Positions 1-9,466 of a DNA stretch of 63,658 bases are shown piece by piece. Each line of letters begins with the position of its first letter. Position 1 is the stretch's first letter. The notes beneath the pieces are model-generated. The model ran no database searches and was not told where the DNA came from. It saw only the letters and a program-made list of their open reading frames with translations. The translations under genes and the position numbers were made by a program. Origin of the DNA: Bacillus subtilis subsp. subtilis (lineage in GTDB: Bacteria > Pseudomonadota > Gammaproteobacteria > Xanthomonadales > Xanthomonadaceae); NCBI GenBank assembly GCA_021733645.1, contig JAHREJ010000024.1:1-63658 (forward strand). Direction: 5' to 3'.

Positions 1-625
1 ACCGGTGTTGGGATGGGCTGCAGCCGAGCGTGGCTCGGCTCTACCGGTGGCGGGGCGCCGGTGTTGGGATGGGCTGCAGCCGAGCGTGGCTCGGCTCTAC
101 CGGTGGCGGGGCGCCGGTGTTGGGATGGGCTGCAGCCGAGCATGGCTCGGCTCTACCGGTGGCGGGGCGGCGGTGTTGGGATGGGCTGCAGCCGAGCATG
201 GCTCGGCTCTACCGGTGGTGGTGCGGCGGTGTTGGGATGGGCTGCAGCAGAGCATGGCTCGGCTCTACCGGTGGCGGTGTGGCGGTGTTGGGATGGGCTG
301 CAGCCGAGCATGGCTCGGCTCTACCGGTGGTGGTGCGGCGGTGTTGGGATGGGCTGCAGCCGAGCATGGCTCGGCTCTACCGGTGGTGGTGCGGCGGTGT
401 TGGGATGGGCTGCAGCCGAGCATGGCTCGGCTCTACCGGTGGTGGTGCGGCGGTGTTGGGATGGGCTGCAGCCGAGCGTGGCTCGGCTCTACCGGTGGTG
501 GTGCGGCGGTGTTGGGATGGGCTGCAGCCGAGCGTGGCTCGGCTCTACCTGTGGCGGGGCGGCGGTGTTGGGATGGGCTGCAGCCGAGCATGGCTCGGCT
601 CTACCGGTGGTTGGCCTGGGGCCAT
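1..625 (-). repeat. SMAG/REP palindrome tandem array 1 (11 copies, 56-bp period)
   Basis: Eleven head-to-tail copies of a unit whose first base falls at 5, 61, 117, 173 and so on to 565. Each unit holds the imperfect palindrome GCAGCCGAGC-RTG-GCTCGGCTCTAC, the reverse strand of the GTAG-headed SMAG/REP element known from Stenotrophomonas, plus a conserved spacer of about 30 bp rich in GGTGGYGG. Copies differ only by point changes such as CGTGG versus CATGG in the loop and CAGCAGAG in copy 5. Because 56 is not a multiple of three, every frame stays open, so the overlapping reading frames here are artefacts. The array starts at or before the window edge and no gene is seen in it. Confidence 0.95.
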
Positions 626-673
626 GTTTGTCGGCGGCTGTTCCCTGGCGCGTGGCCCGCGCCCAGGTAACCG

Positions 674-698
674 GTAGAGCCGAGCCATGCTCGGCTGC
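674..698 (+). repeat. Single SMAG palindrome in opposite orientation to array 1
   Basis: A GTAG-headed palindrome (GTAGAGCCGAGC-CAT-GCTCGGCTGC) reads on the plus strand, facing the eleven minus-oriented copies. It lies just beyond the stop codon of the yceH gene on the minus strand and could act as its transcription terminator or as an RNA-stabilising hairpin. Confidence 0.9.
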
Positions 699-701
699 TT
701 T

Positions 702-1367
702 TCACCCACCCAACTGCGCGCGCAGCTCGGCCAGCTGTTCCTGCAGCTCGGCCACGCTGGCTTCCAGTTGCTGCACGCGTGACTCCAGTGCCGGGTTGCC
801 ACCGCTGCCGCTGCCGGACGAAGATCCCTTGAAGCTGTCTGCCAGCGCCTGCCCATCCACCGGCCCACCCAGCAGGTGCATATAGCGGTCTTCGCGCTGG
901 CCACTGGCCCGCGGCAACTGCACCGCCAGCCCGCGCTGGATCATCCGCTCGATGTGGTGGCGTACTTCCTCGGCGTCTTTGAACTGGAACATCCGTTCGC
1001 TGCGGGTCAGCAGTTCGTTCACCGTCTGCGGGCCGCGCAGCAGCAACAGGCCCACGACCGCCAGCTGCTGGCGGGTCAGGTCCAGTGCACTGCCGGCGCG
1101 GTGCTCGTAGCGCTCGGCGCGCGAGGAGAACTGCTGGCGCGCCAGGCCCAGGGTTTCCAGCTGGCGCAGCGCGTGGTGCACATCGCCGGCCGACAGCGCC
1201 ATCACCGGCTCGCGGGCGGTCTTCTGGTTGGCGGCCACCTGGGCGGCGTTGACGGTCAGCGGGTAGGCATCCGGGGTAGTGGCCTCCTTCTCGATCAGGC
1301 AGCCCAGCGCGCGGGCCTGGGCCGCGCTCAGCACGGGCAGGGCGGGGGTCTGGGTGTCGTCGGTCAT
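702..1367 (-). CDS. yceH: UPF0502 / DUF480 protein, YceH-like
   Basis: A 221-residue protein of the YceH (DUF480) family, which has two winged-helix-like domains and no firmly established function. The family signature is visible near the start: [21 protein letters not shown], followed by a helix-turn-helix-like stretch ([16 protein letters not shown]). A second domain covers about residues 85-150 ([22 protein letters not shown]). The C-terminal 40 residues form a predicted coiled coil ([21 protein letters not shown]). The ATG is the first Met of the family-conserved N-terminus; a longer frame upstream has no family similarity. It is monocistronic, with SMAG palindromes immediately downstream. 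Confidence 0.9.
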   Translation of the reverse strand: MTDDTQTPALPVLSAAQARALGCLIEKEATTPDAYPLTVNAAQVAANQKTAREPVMALSAGDVHHALRQLETLGLARQQFSSRAERYEHRAGSALDLTRQQLAVVGLLLLRGPQTVNELLTRSERMFQFKDAEEVRHHIERMIQRGLAVQLPRASGQREDRYMHLLGGPVDGQALADSFKGSSSGSGSGGNPALESRVQQLEASVAELQEQLAELRAQLGG

Positions 1368-1478
1368 GGCGTACTCCGGGGTGTTTCAGGGGCGTGCAGC
1401 ATAGCCGAGCCCCGTCTCGCACATGATTGCCGCCAGACAAGCCGGTAAACTGGCGCGACTCTGTTGCTGGTGATCCCG

Positions 1479-2405
1479 ATGCGTCGTACTGCTGCTGTTT
1501 CCCTGTCCGTGCTTGCCTGCGCCGTGATGGCGCTCAGTGCCTGCAAGCGCACCGAAGCCCCGGCCGAGGCCGCCCCGCCGGCCGCCGCTGCCCCCGCCGG
1601 CGCGCCTGCCGCCACCGGCGATACTGCCGTGGCCGCCAATGACAACCTCAATGCCGTGCTGTGGATGCAGCGTGCGCAGGAATACAAGGCGATCACCGAA
1701 CAGACCTACCGGGCGGCTGCCGACCACCTGGACAAGGCGCTGAAAGAACCCAACTGGGACGCCCTGGTCCCCGAAGAGCGCGGCAACGCCGCCAAGGGGC
1801 TGACCCCGGCGGTGGTGCTGGACGTGGACGAAACCGTGCTGGACAACTCGCCCTACCAGGCGCGCCTGGTCCGCGACGGCAAGGAATACGACGAACTCAG
1901 CTGGGACCAGTGGGTGGCTGAAAAAAAGGCCAAGGCCATTCCCGGCGTGGTCGATTTCGCCAAGGCGGCCAATGCCCGCGGCGTGACCCTGCTGTACATC
2001 TCCAACCGTGCCGTGCACCTCAAGGAGGCCACCCTGGCCAACCTGCGCGCCGAAGGCCTGCCGGTGGCCGACGACAGCGTGTTCCTGGGCCTGGGCACCG
2101 TGGTGCAGGGGTGCGAGCAGGCCGGCAGCGAGAAGAACTGCCGCCGCCGCCTGGCGGGCCAGAAGTACCGCGTGCTGATGCAGTTCGGCGACCAGCTCGG
2201 CGATTTCGTGGAAGTCACCGCCAACACCAACGATGGCCGCGATGCCCTGCTGCAGCAGTACCACGACTGGTTCGGCGAGCGCTGGTGGATGCTGCCCAAC
2301 CCGACCTACGGCGGCTTTGAGCCGGCGCAGTTCAACAACGATTACAGCCAGTCGCGCCAGGCCCGCCACGACGCCAAGCGCGCCGCGCTGGACTACGCAC
2401 CGTGA
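1479..2405 (+). CDS. Acid phosphatase / 5'-nucleotidase, lipoprotein e(P4)-like (HAD class)
   Basis: A 308-residue lipoprotein phosphatase of the HAD superfamily. Family members are outer-membrane or periplasmic acid phosphatases that dephosphorylate nucleotides or similar monophosphates. A signal peptide ends in the lipobox LSAC (Cys22), followed by an Ala/Pro-rich linker to about residue 50. The HAD catalytic motif DVDET lies at 115-119 after a hydrophobic strand (AVVLD), and the second HAD motif is probably TLLYISNR. The ATG at 1479 was chosen over an upstream TTG at 1464 because it begins a compact signal peptide (MRRTAAV). The stop codon overlaps the GTG start of pyrF by four bases, which suggests translational coupling. 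Confidence 0.88.
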   Translation: MRRTAAVSLSVLACAVMALSACKRTEAPAEAAPPAAAAPAGAPAATGDTAVAANDNLNAVLWMQRAQEYKAITEQTYRAAADHLDKALKEPNWDALVPEERGNAAKGLTPAVVLDVDETVLDNSPYQARLVRDGKEYDELSWDQWVAEKKAKAIPGVVDFAKAANARGVTLLYISNRAVHLKEATLANLRAEGLPVADDSVFLGLGTVVQGCEQAGSEKNCRRRLAGQKYRVLMQFGDQLGDFVEVTANTNDGRDALLQQYHDWFGERWWMLPNPTYGGFEPAQFNNDYSQSRQARHDAKRAALDYAP

Positions 2406-3133
2406 GCCGCGCCCCGCTGCCGCTGCGCGAGGATGAGCGCCTGATCTTCGCGCTGGACCTACCCGGCCGCGCGGACGCCCTGGCATGGGTGGACCGGCTG
2501 GGCGATGCGGTGTCCTTCTACAAGATCGGCATGGAACTGCTCGCCTCCGGCGAGTACTTCCAGGTGCTCGATGCGCTGGCCGCGCGCAACAAGCGCGTGT
2601 TCGTCGACCTGAAGTTCTTCGACATCCCGGCCACCGCCGCGGCGGTGATCCAGCGCCTGTCGCAGTGGCCGGTCAGCTACGCCACCATCCACGGCTGGCA
2701 CCCGGCGATGATGGAGGCCTGCGCGGCCGCCAACCGCAGCGACATGCGCCTGCTGGCGGTGACCGTGCTGACCTCGATGGGCCATGAGGACCTGCGCGGC
2801 ATGGGGATCGACCGCGAACCGGTGGACGTGGTGGTCGAGCGCGCGCTGGCCGCCCAGGCCGCCGGCATCGACGGCGTCATCGCCTCCGGCCAGGAGGCGG
2901 CACCGATCCGCGCCGCCACCGGTGCCGGCTTCTCGATCGTGTGCCCGGGCATCCGTCCCGACGGCCCGGTGGGCGACGACCAGAAGCGCACCGTGGGCGT
3001 GGCGCAGGCCTTCGCCGACGGTGCCGATGCCATCGTGGTGGGGCGTCCGATCCGCCTGGCGGCCGACCCGCGCGCGGCCGCCGAAGCGATCCAGCGGGAC
3101 ATCGCCAGTGCCTGGCGTGCCCGCCAGGGCTGA
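2402..3133 (+). CDS. pyrF: Orotidine 5'-phosphate decarboxylase
   Basis: A 243-residue OMP decarboxylase, which makes UMP from OMP in the last step of de novo pyrimidine synthesis in the cytoplasm. The TIM-barrel motifs are intact: substrate-binding [12 protein letters not shown] near the N-terminus, FYKIGMEL, the catalytic [10 protein letters not shown] (Asp-Lys-Asp cluster) and the phosphate loop VVGRPIRLA near the end. Length is normal for the family. The start is a GTG overlapping the stop of the upstream phosphatase gene (GTGA), so it may be co-translated with it. A nucleotide phosphatase and a pyrimidine enzyme in one unit is plausible but the link is inferred. Confidence 0.95.
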   Translation: MSRAPLPLREDERLIFALDLPGRADALAWVDRLGDAVSFYKIGMELLASGEYFQVLDALAARNKRVFVDLKFFDIPATAAAVIQRLSQWPVSYATIHGWHPAMMEACAAANRSDMRLLAVTVLTSMGHEDLRGMGIDREPVDVVVERALAAQAAGIDGVIASGQEAAPIRAATGAGFSIVCPGIRPDGPVGDDQKRTVGVAQAFADGADAIVVGRPIRLAADPRAAAEAIQRDIASAWRARQG

Positions 3134-3297
3134 GTAGCACCGGCCTCCCGGTTGCCGCGCAGCGGCCTCAGGGAAGTCCCCGCTGCCGGCGAACTGGGCA
3201 GTACACAGCAGATCATGCCCACCCCCCTGCGATGCAATAGAACCCACCGGCGCACTGCCGCGCCGGTCCCGTTCGATCATTGCCAAGGAGGTGCCGC

Positions 3298-4122
3298 ATG
3301 CGTTTGCTTGCCACGGTGGCTGTTGCCGCCAGTTTCCTTACCCTGTCCCTCGTTTCATCCGCTGCCGATGCGCCACGCCAGGAGCGGCAACGCCCCCGCA
3401 TCATTGGCGGCACGGCGGCCGAACCTGGCCAGTACCCGTTCATGGTCAGCCTGCAGCGGCTGGATTTCGGCGATTCCGACCACGCCCGCCATTACTGTGG
3501 CGGCACGCTGATCTCACCGTCCTGGGTGCTGACCGCCGCACACTGCGTGGACGGCGCGCTGCCCAAGGGCTACGCCGTGCTGGGCGGCGCCACCACGCTG
3601 GACACCGCGGTGCGCAAACGCGCCTCCAACATCCGCGCGATCCACGTACACCCGGCCTTCAACGGCAGCACCCTGGTCAACGATGTGGCGCTGATCCAGC
3701 TGCGCAAGCCCATCAAAGGCATCGCACCGGCCGCGCTGCTGGAGGGCAGCGACGCCGGCTTCCTGAAAACCGGCCGGGACTTCAGCGTGATCGGCTGGGG
3801 TGACACCGGATTGGACGGGGCCGATGCTTCGCCCACCACCCTGCAGACGGTGCAGACCCCGTACGTGAGCTTCCGTACTTGCCGGCAGGCCTATCCCGGC
3901 CTGGAGGCCGGCAAGGTGATCTGCGCGGGCAAAGAGGGCATCGACAGCTGCCAGGGCGACTCCGGCGGCCCGTTGCTGGTCCAGCGGCGCAAGCAGTGGA
4001 CGGTGCTCGGTGTGGTCAGCTGGGGCGAGGGCTGCGCCCAGGCGGGCTACCCCGGCGTGTATGCCCGGCTCGGCGATGGCTACGTGCGCGATTTCATCCA
4101 GGCCATCTGGACGGGGGATTGA
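3298..4122 (+). CDS. Secreted trypsin-like serine protease (S1 family)
   Basis: A 274-residue chymotrypsin-fold protease. A Sec signal peptide (residues 1 to about 23) precedes a short propeptide ending at Arg34, with the activation site R-IIGG at 34/35. The catalytic triad is complete: His82 (LTAAHC), Asp129 (NDVALIQL) and Ser222 (GDSGGP). Asp216, six residues before the serine, predicts cleavage after Lys/Arg. Cysteines are placed for the usual disulphides. The ATG at 3298 has a strong ribosome site (AAGGAGG, 3285-3291), so an in-frame TTG at 3280 is rejected. It stands alone and is probably secreted or periplasmic. Such small S1 proteases are common in Xanthomonadaceae. Confidence 0.93.
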   Translation: MRLLATVAVAASFLTLSLVSSAADAPRQERQRPRIIGGTAAEPGQYPFMVSLQRLDFGDSDHARHYCGGTLISPSWVLTAAHCVDGALPKGYAVLGGATTLDTAVRKRASNIRAIHVHPAFNGSTLVNDVALIQLRKPIKGIAPAALLEGSDAGFLKTGRDFSVIGWGDTGLDGADASPTTLQTVQTPYVSFRTCRQAYPGLEAGKVICAGKEGIDSCQGDSGGPLLVQRRKQWTVLGVVSWGEGCAQAGYPGVYARLGDGYVRDFIQAIWTGD

Positions 4123-4172
4123 AGTTCAATAAAAACAACCGCTTGAACGCGTGATGGCACGCGGTTCTCCAG

Positions 4173-4207
4173 CGCCGATGGCGGCGTAGCATCGCCGCCA
4201 TCCGGCG
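4173..4207. terminator. Strong GC-rich hairpin between protease and lipoprotein genes
   Basis: A perfect 10-bp stem (GATGGCGGCG, 4177-4186, with CGCCGCCATC, 4193-4202) closes a TAGCAT loop and is extended by CGCC/GGCG with one bulged base. No U-tract follows, so it may be a REP-like hairpin or a weak terminator after the protease gene. The rest of 4123-4395 shows no gene. Confidence 0.6.
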
Positions 4208-4395
4208 CCCGCCGGTTTGCAGCGGGCCCTGTCGATCATGGCATGGCCCCTGTTTCCCCCAGCCCTTCGCGCCAGACTGAAATACCTCTCTGGTTCAATG
4301 GCTTGCGCCTGTCTTTCCGGATCCGGGCAGGGCGTGGCTTGCCGCTGCAGGGGCGCAGGCCGCAAGATGCGGACCGGTCCGGGGAGTCCGAATGC

Positions 4396-5364
4396 ATGTC
4401 CATGTCGTTCAAGTCGTGGCAGTACCGGGGGCATGCGCTGGCACTGGCCCTGTGCGGAGTAGCGCTGCTCAGTGCCTGCAAGGGCGATCGGATCGATCCG
4501 CAGGCTCCGGCCGCCGAGCCGGTCGCCGCCTTGCAACAGTTGGCGCGGCAGGTGGCCGACAACGACCTGATCGGCTACGCGCGCGCTTCGGTGCCGCCGG
4601 CCGACTACGCCCGCCTGCAGGCGGCCTGGTCGCAGGGGCACAGCCGCTGGCCACTGACCGAACTGCCGTTGGACGGACAACTGCTGCCGATGTTGGCCGC
4701 GCTGTCCCAGCCGGATGCGCCACAGCGCCTGCAGCGCTCGTTTGACGCACAGATCGCCGGGCAGGCCACCGGGGTACGCCAGGCTGCGCATTCGATGGGC
4801 CTGTTCGGGGTGCAGTACCTGCGCAACCAGTCCGATTACACCGATGCCCAGCGTGCCCACTACAGCCAGGTGGTGAATGCACTGAGCAAATGGGCTGCCG
4901 CCGCGCCGCTGACCGACAAGCAACGCGCCAGGACCACCATCACGCTGTTGACGGCCACCGCGCGGACCGCCGGGTTGTCCACCGACGAGCAGTTGCAGGC
5001 GGCCGGGATGGAGCCATCGCTGCGCCGGCTGGCCCCGTTCTTCAAGGCGTTCAAGACCGCGCTGGCCAGCTATGGGTTGTCGCTGGATGGGGCGCTGACC
5101 GGTTTGCGCGGTGAGCTGGTGTCGCAACTGGGCAATGATGCGGTGGTCCGCGTGCAGTACCCGCTGGCCGGCGAGCAGATCGACGCGCAGGTGCGGATGA
5201 CCCGCCGCGATGGCCACTGGTATGTCACCCGCACCCTGGAGGATGCGCAGGCAGTGCTGCAGGCCGCACAGGTCGCGCAAGCTGAACATGACGCCCGCCA
5301 GGGCGCCGACGCAGAGGCCGCCGCGCAGGTCAAGGACGGTGCTTCCGCACCGGCTAAGCCATAA
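4396..5364 (+). CDS. Putative lipoprotein of unknown function upstream of plsB
   Basis: A 322-residue protein I cannot assign to a family. It begins with a lipoprotein signal peptide whose hydrophobic core (HALALALCGVALLSAC) ends in a lipobox with Cys28. The mature part is mostly helical, and the last third contains a beta-rich stretch (VRVQYPLAGEQIDAQVRM) like a small substrate-binding or assembly domain, followed by an Ala-rich tail. The ATG at 4396 follows GGGGAG at 4381-4386; an in-frame upstream start at 4243 adds a sequence without signal character. The stop codon (TAATG) overlaps the plsB start, so the two are probably one operon. A role in envelope lipid handling is a guess from this position. 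Confidence 0.75.
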   Translation: MSMSFKSWQYRGHALALALCGVALLSACKGDRIDPQAPAAEPVAALQQLARQVADNDLIGYARASVPPADYARLQAAWSQGHSRWPLTELPLDGQLLPMLAALSQPDAPQRLQRSFDAQIAGQATGVRQAAHSMGLFGVQYLRNQSDYTDAQRAHYSQVVNALSKWAAAAPLTDKQRARTTITLLTATARTAGLSTDEQLQAAGMEPSLRRLAPFFKAFKTALASYGLSLDGALTGLRGELVSQLGNDAVVRVQYPLAGEQIDAQVRMTRRDGHWYVTRTLEDAQAVLQAAQVAQAEHDARQGADAEAAAQVKDGASAPAKP

Positions 5365-8066
5365 TGAAGCCGATGCCGAACCAGAATCCCCTGCCTTTCC
5401 CCGGCGAAGAGCCGCCCAAGACGCCGGACGCCCCGTCCGCGTCGCCCGACAGCGTGGCCGCGAGCGCAGCCCCGGCCGACCCCGTCCAGGGGCCGCCGAC
5501 CGCGCCTGCCGATGCCGACCCGTCGGCCGCGGCACCGTCGGCCATCGTGCCCGGTACCCGTGCCCCGGTGGGCCGCCGCCCCTGGTGGGCGCGCCTGCTG
5601 GGTCGCCTGGTCGAGCCGTGGCTGTCACTGAAGATCGAACCGGAGCACCCGGGCCAGTACAACGACGGCCGCCCGGTGGTGTACGTGCTGGAAGACTACG
5701 GCCTGTCCAACGCGTTGATCCTGGACAAGGCCTGCCGCGAGGCCGGCCTGCCGTCGCCGCTGGTGCCCATCGCCGGCGATCCAACCGGGCGCAAGCGCGC
5801 TTACGTGGCCTTGTCGCGGCGCAGCAGCAGCAATTCGCTGATCCCCGAGCAGCGCGGTGCCAAGACCCACTCCGATTCGCTGGCCAAGGTGCTGCAGGCC
5901 CATCGCGCGCGCGATGAGCTGGACGTGCATCTGGTGCCGGTGTCGATTTTCGTCGGCCGTGCGCCGGACAAGCAGAGCGGCTGGTTCGCGGTGCTGTTCT
6001 CGGAAAACTGGGCGCTGGTGGGCCGCTTCCGCCGCCTGCTGGCGGTCCTGCTCAACGGCCGCAGCACCATCGTGCGGTTCGCCCCGCCGATCTCGCTGCG
6101 CAGCACCATCAACGAGGGGCTGGACCCCGAACGCACCGTGCGCAAGCTGCAGCGCGTGCTGCGCACCCATTTCCGCCGCATCCGCGAGTCGGTGATCGGG
6201 CCGGACCTGTCCACCCGTCGCCTGCTGGTGGACAAGGTGCTGGACGCGGACACCGTGCGCGAGGCGATCGCCTCGCAGGCCAAGCGCGACAACTCCAAGC
6301 CGGCCGACGCCTGGAAGAAGGCGCATGCCTACGCCTGGGAAATCGCCGCGGACTATTCCAGCCCGGCGGTGCGCTCGGCCAGCTTCATGCTCAGCCATGT
6401 CTGGAACCGCATCTACGCCGGTGTGCTGGTGCACCATCTGGACAAGTTCAAGGCGGCCGCGCCCGGACACGAAGTGGTCTACGTGCCCAGCCACCGCAGC
6501 CACATGGACTACCTGCTGCTGTCCTACCTGCTGTACGACCGGGGCATCGTGCCGCCGCATATCGTGGCCGGCATCAACCTCAACCTGCCGGTGGTCGGTA
6601 CGCTGCTGCGCAAGGGCGGCGCGTTCTTCATCCGCCGCTCCATCCGTGGCAACGCGCTGTACTCGGCGGTACTCAGCGAATACGTGGCACAGCTGGTCGC
6701 CGGTGGCTATTCGATCGAATACTTCGTCGAAGGCGGCCGCTCGCGTACCGGGCGCCTGCTGCAGCCCAAGGGCGGCATGATCTCGATGACGCTGCGCGCC
6801 TTCCTGCGCCAGCCGCGCAAGCCGGTGCTGTTCCAGCCGGTCTACATCGGCTATGAAAAGCTGATGGAAGGCGGCAGCTATCTGGACGAACTGTCCGGCC
6901 GGCCCAAGGAGAAGGAATCAATCTGGTCGCTGCTGTGGTCGATCCCCAAAGTGCTCAAGCAGAACTACGGGCAGGTGGTGGTCAACTTCGGTGAGCCGAT
7001 CGCGCTCAACGACGTGCTGGCCCAGCAGGCGCCGGACTGGAACGGCCAACCGGTGAGCGAGGACGAGAAGCCGTCGTGGCTGTCGGGCACGGTCGACCAC
7101 CTGGCCGAACGCATCCAGGTGCACATCAACGGTGCCGCCGACGTCAATCCCATCAACCTGCTGGCGCTGGCCCTGCTGTCCACGCCCAAGCATGCGATGG
7201 GCGAGGCCGACCTGATCGCGCAGATCGAGCTGTGCAAGACCCTGCTGGTGGAAATGCCGTACTCGGACCGGGTCACGGTGACCCCGCATTCGCCCGAGCG
7301 GATCATCGCCCACGCCGAGGAAATCAACGTCCTCACCCGCATCAAGCACCCGTTGGGCGATGTACTCAGCGTCAGCGGCGATACCGCGGTGCTGCTCAGC
7401 TACTTCCGCAACAACGTCATCCACCTGTTCACCGCCTCCTCGTGGGTGGCATGCTGCTTCCAGAACAACCGCCGCATGAGCCGTACCGGACTGGTCCAGC
7501 TGGGCCGCACGGTGTACCCGTTCCTGCAGGCCGAGTTGTTCCTGCCGTGGACCGAGGACGAGTTCGCCCAGCGCATCGAGCAGACCATCAACGTGTTCGT
7601 GCGCGAGGGCCTGCTGCAGAACGTCAACGACGACGACGGCGGCATCCTGGCGCGCAACACCGGGCAGACCGACGAGGTGTTCCGCCTGCGTGCGATCGGT
7701 CATTCGCTGCAGCAGGCGTTCGAGCGTTACTACATCGCCATTTCGGTGCTGGTCAAGAACGGCCCCGGCACGCTGGGCGCGGCTGAACTGGAAAGCCTGT
7801 GCCAACAGGCCGCCCAGCGCCTGAGCCTGCTGTACGCGCCGGCCGCGCCGGAGTTCTTCGACCGCACGTTGTTCCGTGGCTTCATCCAGAAGCTGCGCGA
7901 ACTTCGCCTGGTATGGCCGGATGAAAACAGCAAGCTGCTGTTCGATGCGCGGCTGGATGCCTGGGCCAAGGACGCCAAGTTCATCCTGGGCCGCGAGCTG
8001 CGCCACACCATCGAGCGGGTCAGCCCGGAAGCGGCCAAGCCGGAAGAGCCGGTTGTCACCGATTGA
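5364..8066 (+). CDS. plsB: Glycerol-3-phosphate O-acyltransferase
   Basis: A 900-residue membrane-associated acyltransferase that acylates the sn-1 position of glycerol-3-phosphate, the first step of phospholipid synthesis. The four acyltransferase blocks are visible: block I SHRSHMD (His377 to Asp382, the HX4D pair), block II GAFFIRR, block III FVEGGRSRTGR and block IV PVYIGYEKLMEGGSY. The first 75 residues form a Pro/Ala-rich extension that makes the protein about 90 residues longer than the E. coli enzyme (about 807). The ATG overlaps the stop of the upstream lipoprotein gene. Transcription probably ends in the SMAG pair at 8131-8210. Confidence 0.95.
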   Translation: MKPMPNQNPLPFPGEEPPKTPDAPSASPDSVAASAAPADPVQGPPTAPADADPSAAAPSAIVPGTRAPVGRRPWWARLLGRLVEPWLSLKIEPEHPGQYNDGRPVVYVLEDYGLSNALILDKACREAGLPSPLVPIAGDPTGRKRAYVALSRRSSSNSLIPEQRGAKTHSDSLAKVLQAHRARDELDVHLVPVSIFVGRAPDKQSGWFAVLFSENWALVGRFRRLLAVLLNGRSTIVRFAPPISLRSTINEGLDPERTVRKLQRVLRTHFRRIRESVIGPDLSTRRLLVDKVLDADTVREAIASQAKRDNSKPADAWKKAHAYAWEIAADYSSPAVRSASFMLSHVWNRIYAGVLVHHLDKFKAAAPGHEVVYVPSHRSHMDYLLLSYLLYDRGIVPPHIVAGINLNLPVVGTLLRKGGAFFIRRSIRGNALYSAVLSEYVAQLVAGGYSIEYFVEGGRSRTGRLLQPKGGMISMTLRAFLRQPRKPVLFQPVYIGYEKLMEGGSYLDELSGRPKEKESIWSLLWSIPKVLKQNYGQVVVNFGEPIALNDVLAQQAPDWNGQPVSEDEKPSWLSGTVDHLAERIQVHINGAADVNPINLLALALLSTPKHAMGEADLIAQIELCKTLLVEMPYSDRVTVTPHSPERIIAHAEEINVLTRIKHPLGDVLSVSGDTAVLLSYFRNNVIHLFTASSWVACCFQNNRRMSRTGLVQLGRTVYPFLQAELFLPWTEDEFAQRIEQTINVFVREGLLQNVNDDDGGILARNTGQTDEVFRLRAIGHSLQQAFERYYIAISVLVKNGPGTLGAAELESLCQQAAQRLSLLYAPAAPEFFDRTLFRGFIQKLRELRLVWPDENSKLLFDARLDAWAKDAKFILGRELRHTIERVSPEAAKPEEPVVTD

Positions 8067-8130
8067 CCGAAGCGGATGCGCCAAGGCGTATCCGGACGTA
8101 TCCGGATCTTATTGCGTTCGCCAGCAATTC

Positions 8131-8210
8131 GTAGGTACCGACCGTTGGTCGGTACCCGCGCGCAAGCGCGGCACCGGGATCAACCGCAGCCGACCAACGG
8201 TCGGCTCTAC
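8131..8210. repeat. SMAG palindrome pair (face to face)
   Basis: The first arm is GTAGGTACCGACC-GTT-GGTCGGTACC on the plus strand (8131-8156). The second is the inverted copy GCCGACC-AAC-GGTCGGCTCTAC (8189-8210). The two GTAG ends point outwards, the usual dimer arrangement of SMAG elements. The pair sits between the convergent plsB and DUF465 genes. Its right-hand GTAG supplies the stop codon of the minus-strand gene. Confidence 0.9.
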
Positions 8211-8410
8211 GCCGGTTCGTCTGGAATCAACATGTCCGCCAGCTTGGCGATGCAGTCCTTCAACTGCAGCTTGCGGCGCTTCAGGCGCTTGGCTTCCAGT
8301 TCGTCATCGCCGTTGGCGGCCATGCGCTGGATCTGCTCGTCCAATACGCGGTGTTCCTGCCGGAGTTCGGCAAGACGGGCGCTGATCTGCTCGGGCGTGA
8401 GGGTATCCAC
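8207..8410 (-). CDS. DUF465 (YdcH-like) small coiled-coil protein
   Basis: A 67-residue, highly charged helical protein resembling the DUF465/YdcH family, whose role is unknown. The signature is LRQEHRVLDEQIQRMA, followed by KRLKRRKLQLKDCIAKL. It uses a GTG start at 8410 (VDTLTPEQ); no ATG is in frame close by. A much longer frame continues upstream across ttcA but is a shadow. The TAG stop lies inside the GTAG tetranucleotide of a SMAG palindrome, so the repeat has become part of the gene end. It is divergent from ttcA with under 100 bp between the starts. Confidence 0.8.
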   Translation of the reverse strand: MDTLTPEQISARLAELRQEHRVLDEQIQRMAANGDDELEAKRLKRRKLQLKDCIAKLADMLIPDEPA

Positions 8411-8506
8411 AGCTGTCGAGCATACACATCTGCGATGACGCTCGGGAGTGAACGCAGTCACTTCGCGGTACCGGTGAGGGCGGCCCCCAGCCGGTAGAAT
8501 GAGGCC

Positions 8507-9421
8507 ATGCATTCGGCCGCCATCCCCCTGCCCGATCCCGTCCCGCGCGCCCGCGAACCGCGGGCGGCCGACGCCGTGCAGGACAAACTGGCGCGGCGCC
8601 TGCGCCGCCAGGTGGGGCAGGCCATCGCCGACTTCGGCATGATCGAGGCTGGCGACAAGGTCATGGTGTGCCTGTCTGGCGGCAAGGACAGCTACACCCT
8701 GCTGGACATCCTGCTGCAGTTGCAGAAGAAGGCGCCCGTGCGCTTTGAGCTGGTCGCCGTCAACCTGGACCAGAAGCAGCCGGACTTTCCCGCGCACGTG
8801 CTGCCGGACTACCTGGAATCGATCGGGGTGGCCTGCCAGGTGATCGAGCAGGACACCTATTCGGTGGTCAGCCGGGTGATCCCGGAAGGGCGCACGATGT
8901 GTTCGCTGTGCTCGCGCCTGCGACGTGGCGCGCTGTACCGGCACGCAGCGGAGAACGGCTTCAGCAAAATCGCGCTGGGTCACCACCGCGACGACAGCGT
9001 GGCCACCTTCTTCCTCAACCTGTTCCACCACGCCAAGCTGTCGGCGATGCCGCCCAAGCTGCGCAGCGACGATGGCCAGCACGTGGTGATCCGGCCGCTG
9101 GCCTATGTGGCCGAGGATGATATCCGCGCCTATGCCCAGGCCCGGGCATTCCCGATCATCCCGTGCAACCTGTGTGGCAGCCAGGACAACCTGCAACGCC
9201 GCCAGGTTGGGCAGATGCTGCAGCAATGGGAGCAGCAGCATCCCGGCCGCATCGACCAGATCGCGCGCGCGCTGGGTACCATCGAGCCCTCGCAGCTGGC
9301 CGACCCGAACCTGTTCGATTTCATGGCGCTGGGGCGCGCTGACCCCGCCGCTGCGCCGGCCACGGCATCGGCCTGGTCCGATGCCACCCCCGACATCGGC
9401 GGCGTTTCCGGGCTGTCCTGA
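8507..9421 (+). CDS. ttcA: tRNA 2-thiocytidine(32) synthetase TtcA
   Basis: A 304-residue cytoplasmic tRNA-thiolating enzyme that makes 2-thiocytidine at position 32, using ATP and an iron-sulfur cluster. The PP-loop SGGKDS is at residues 57-62. The two cysteine pairs are CSLC (132-135) and CNLC (220-223); the family uses these positions for its [4Fe-4S] cluster. Length matches the family. It is monocistronic and divergent from the DUF465 gene, with rdgC following 45 bp downstream. Confidence 0.94.
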   Translation: MHSAAIPLPDPVPRAREPRAADAVQDKLARRLRRQVGQAIADFGMIEAGDKVMVCLSGGKDSYTLLDILLQLQKKAPVRFELVAVNLDQKQPDFPAHVLPDYLESIGVACQVIEQDTYSVVSRVIPEGRTMCSLCSRLRRGALYRHAAENGFSKIALGHHRDDSVATFFLNLFHHAKLSAMPPKLRSDDGQHVVIRPLAYVAEDDIRAYAQARAFPIIPCNLCGSQDNLQRRQVGQMLQQWEQQHPGRIDQIARALGTIEPSQLADPNLFDFMALGRADPAAAPATASAWSDATPDIGGVSGLS

Positions 9422-9466
9422 GCCGGCCAACGCCCCGCCTTCCTTTCACCCTTATTCCGGACTTCC

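Noticed and set aside
5..885. Three overlapping long Trp/Gly/Arg-rich reading frames on the plus strand
   Set aside because: They only read the 56-bp SMAG repeat in three phases; no start signal, no family and no codon pattern support them.
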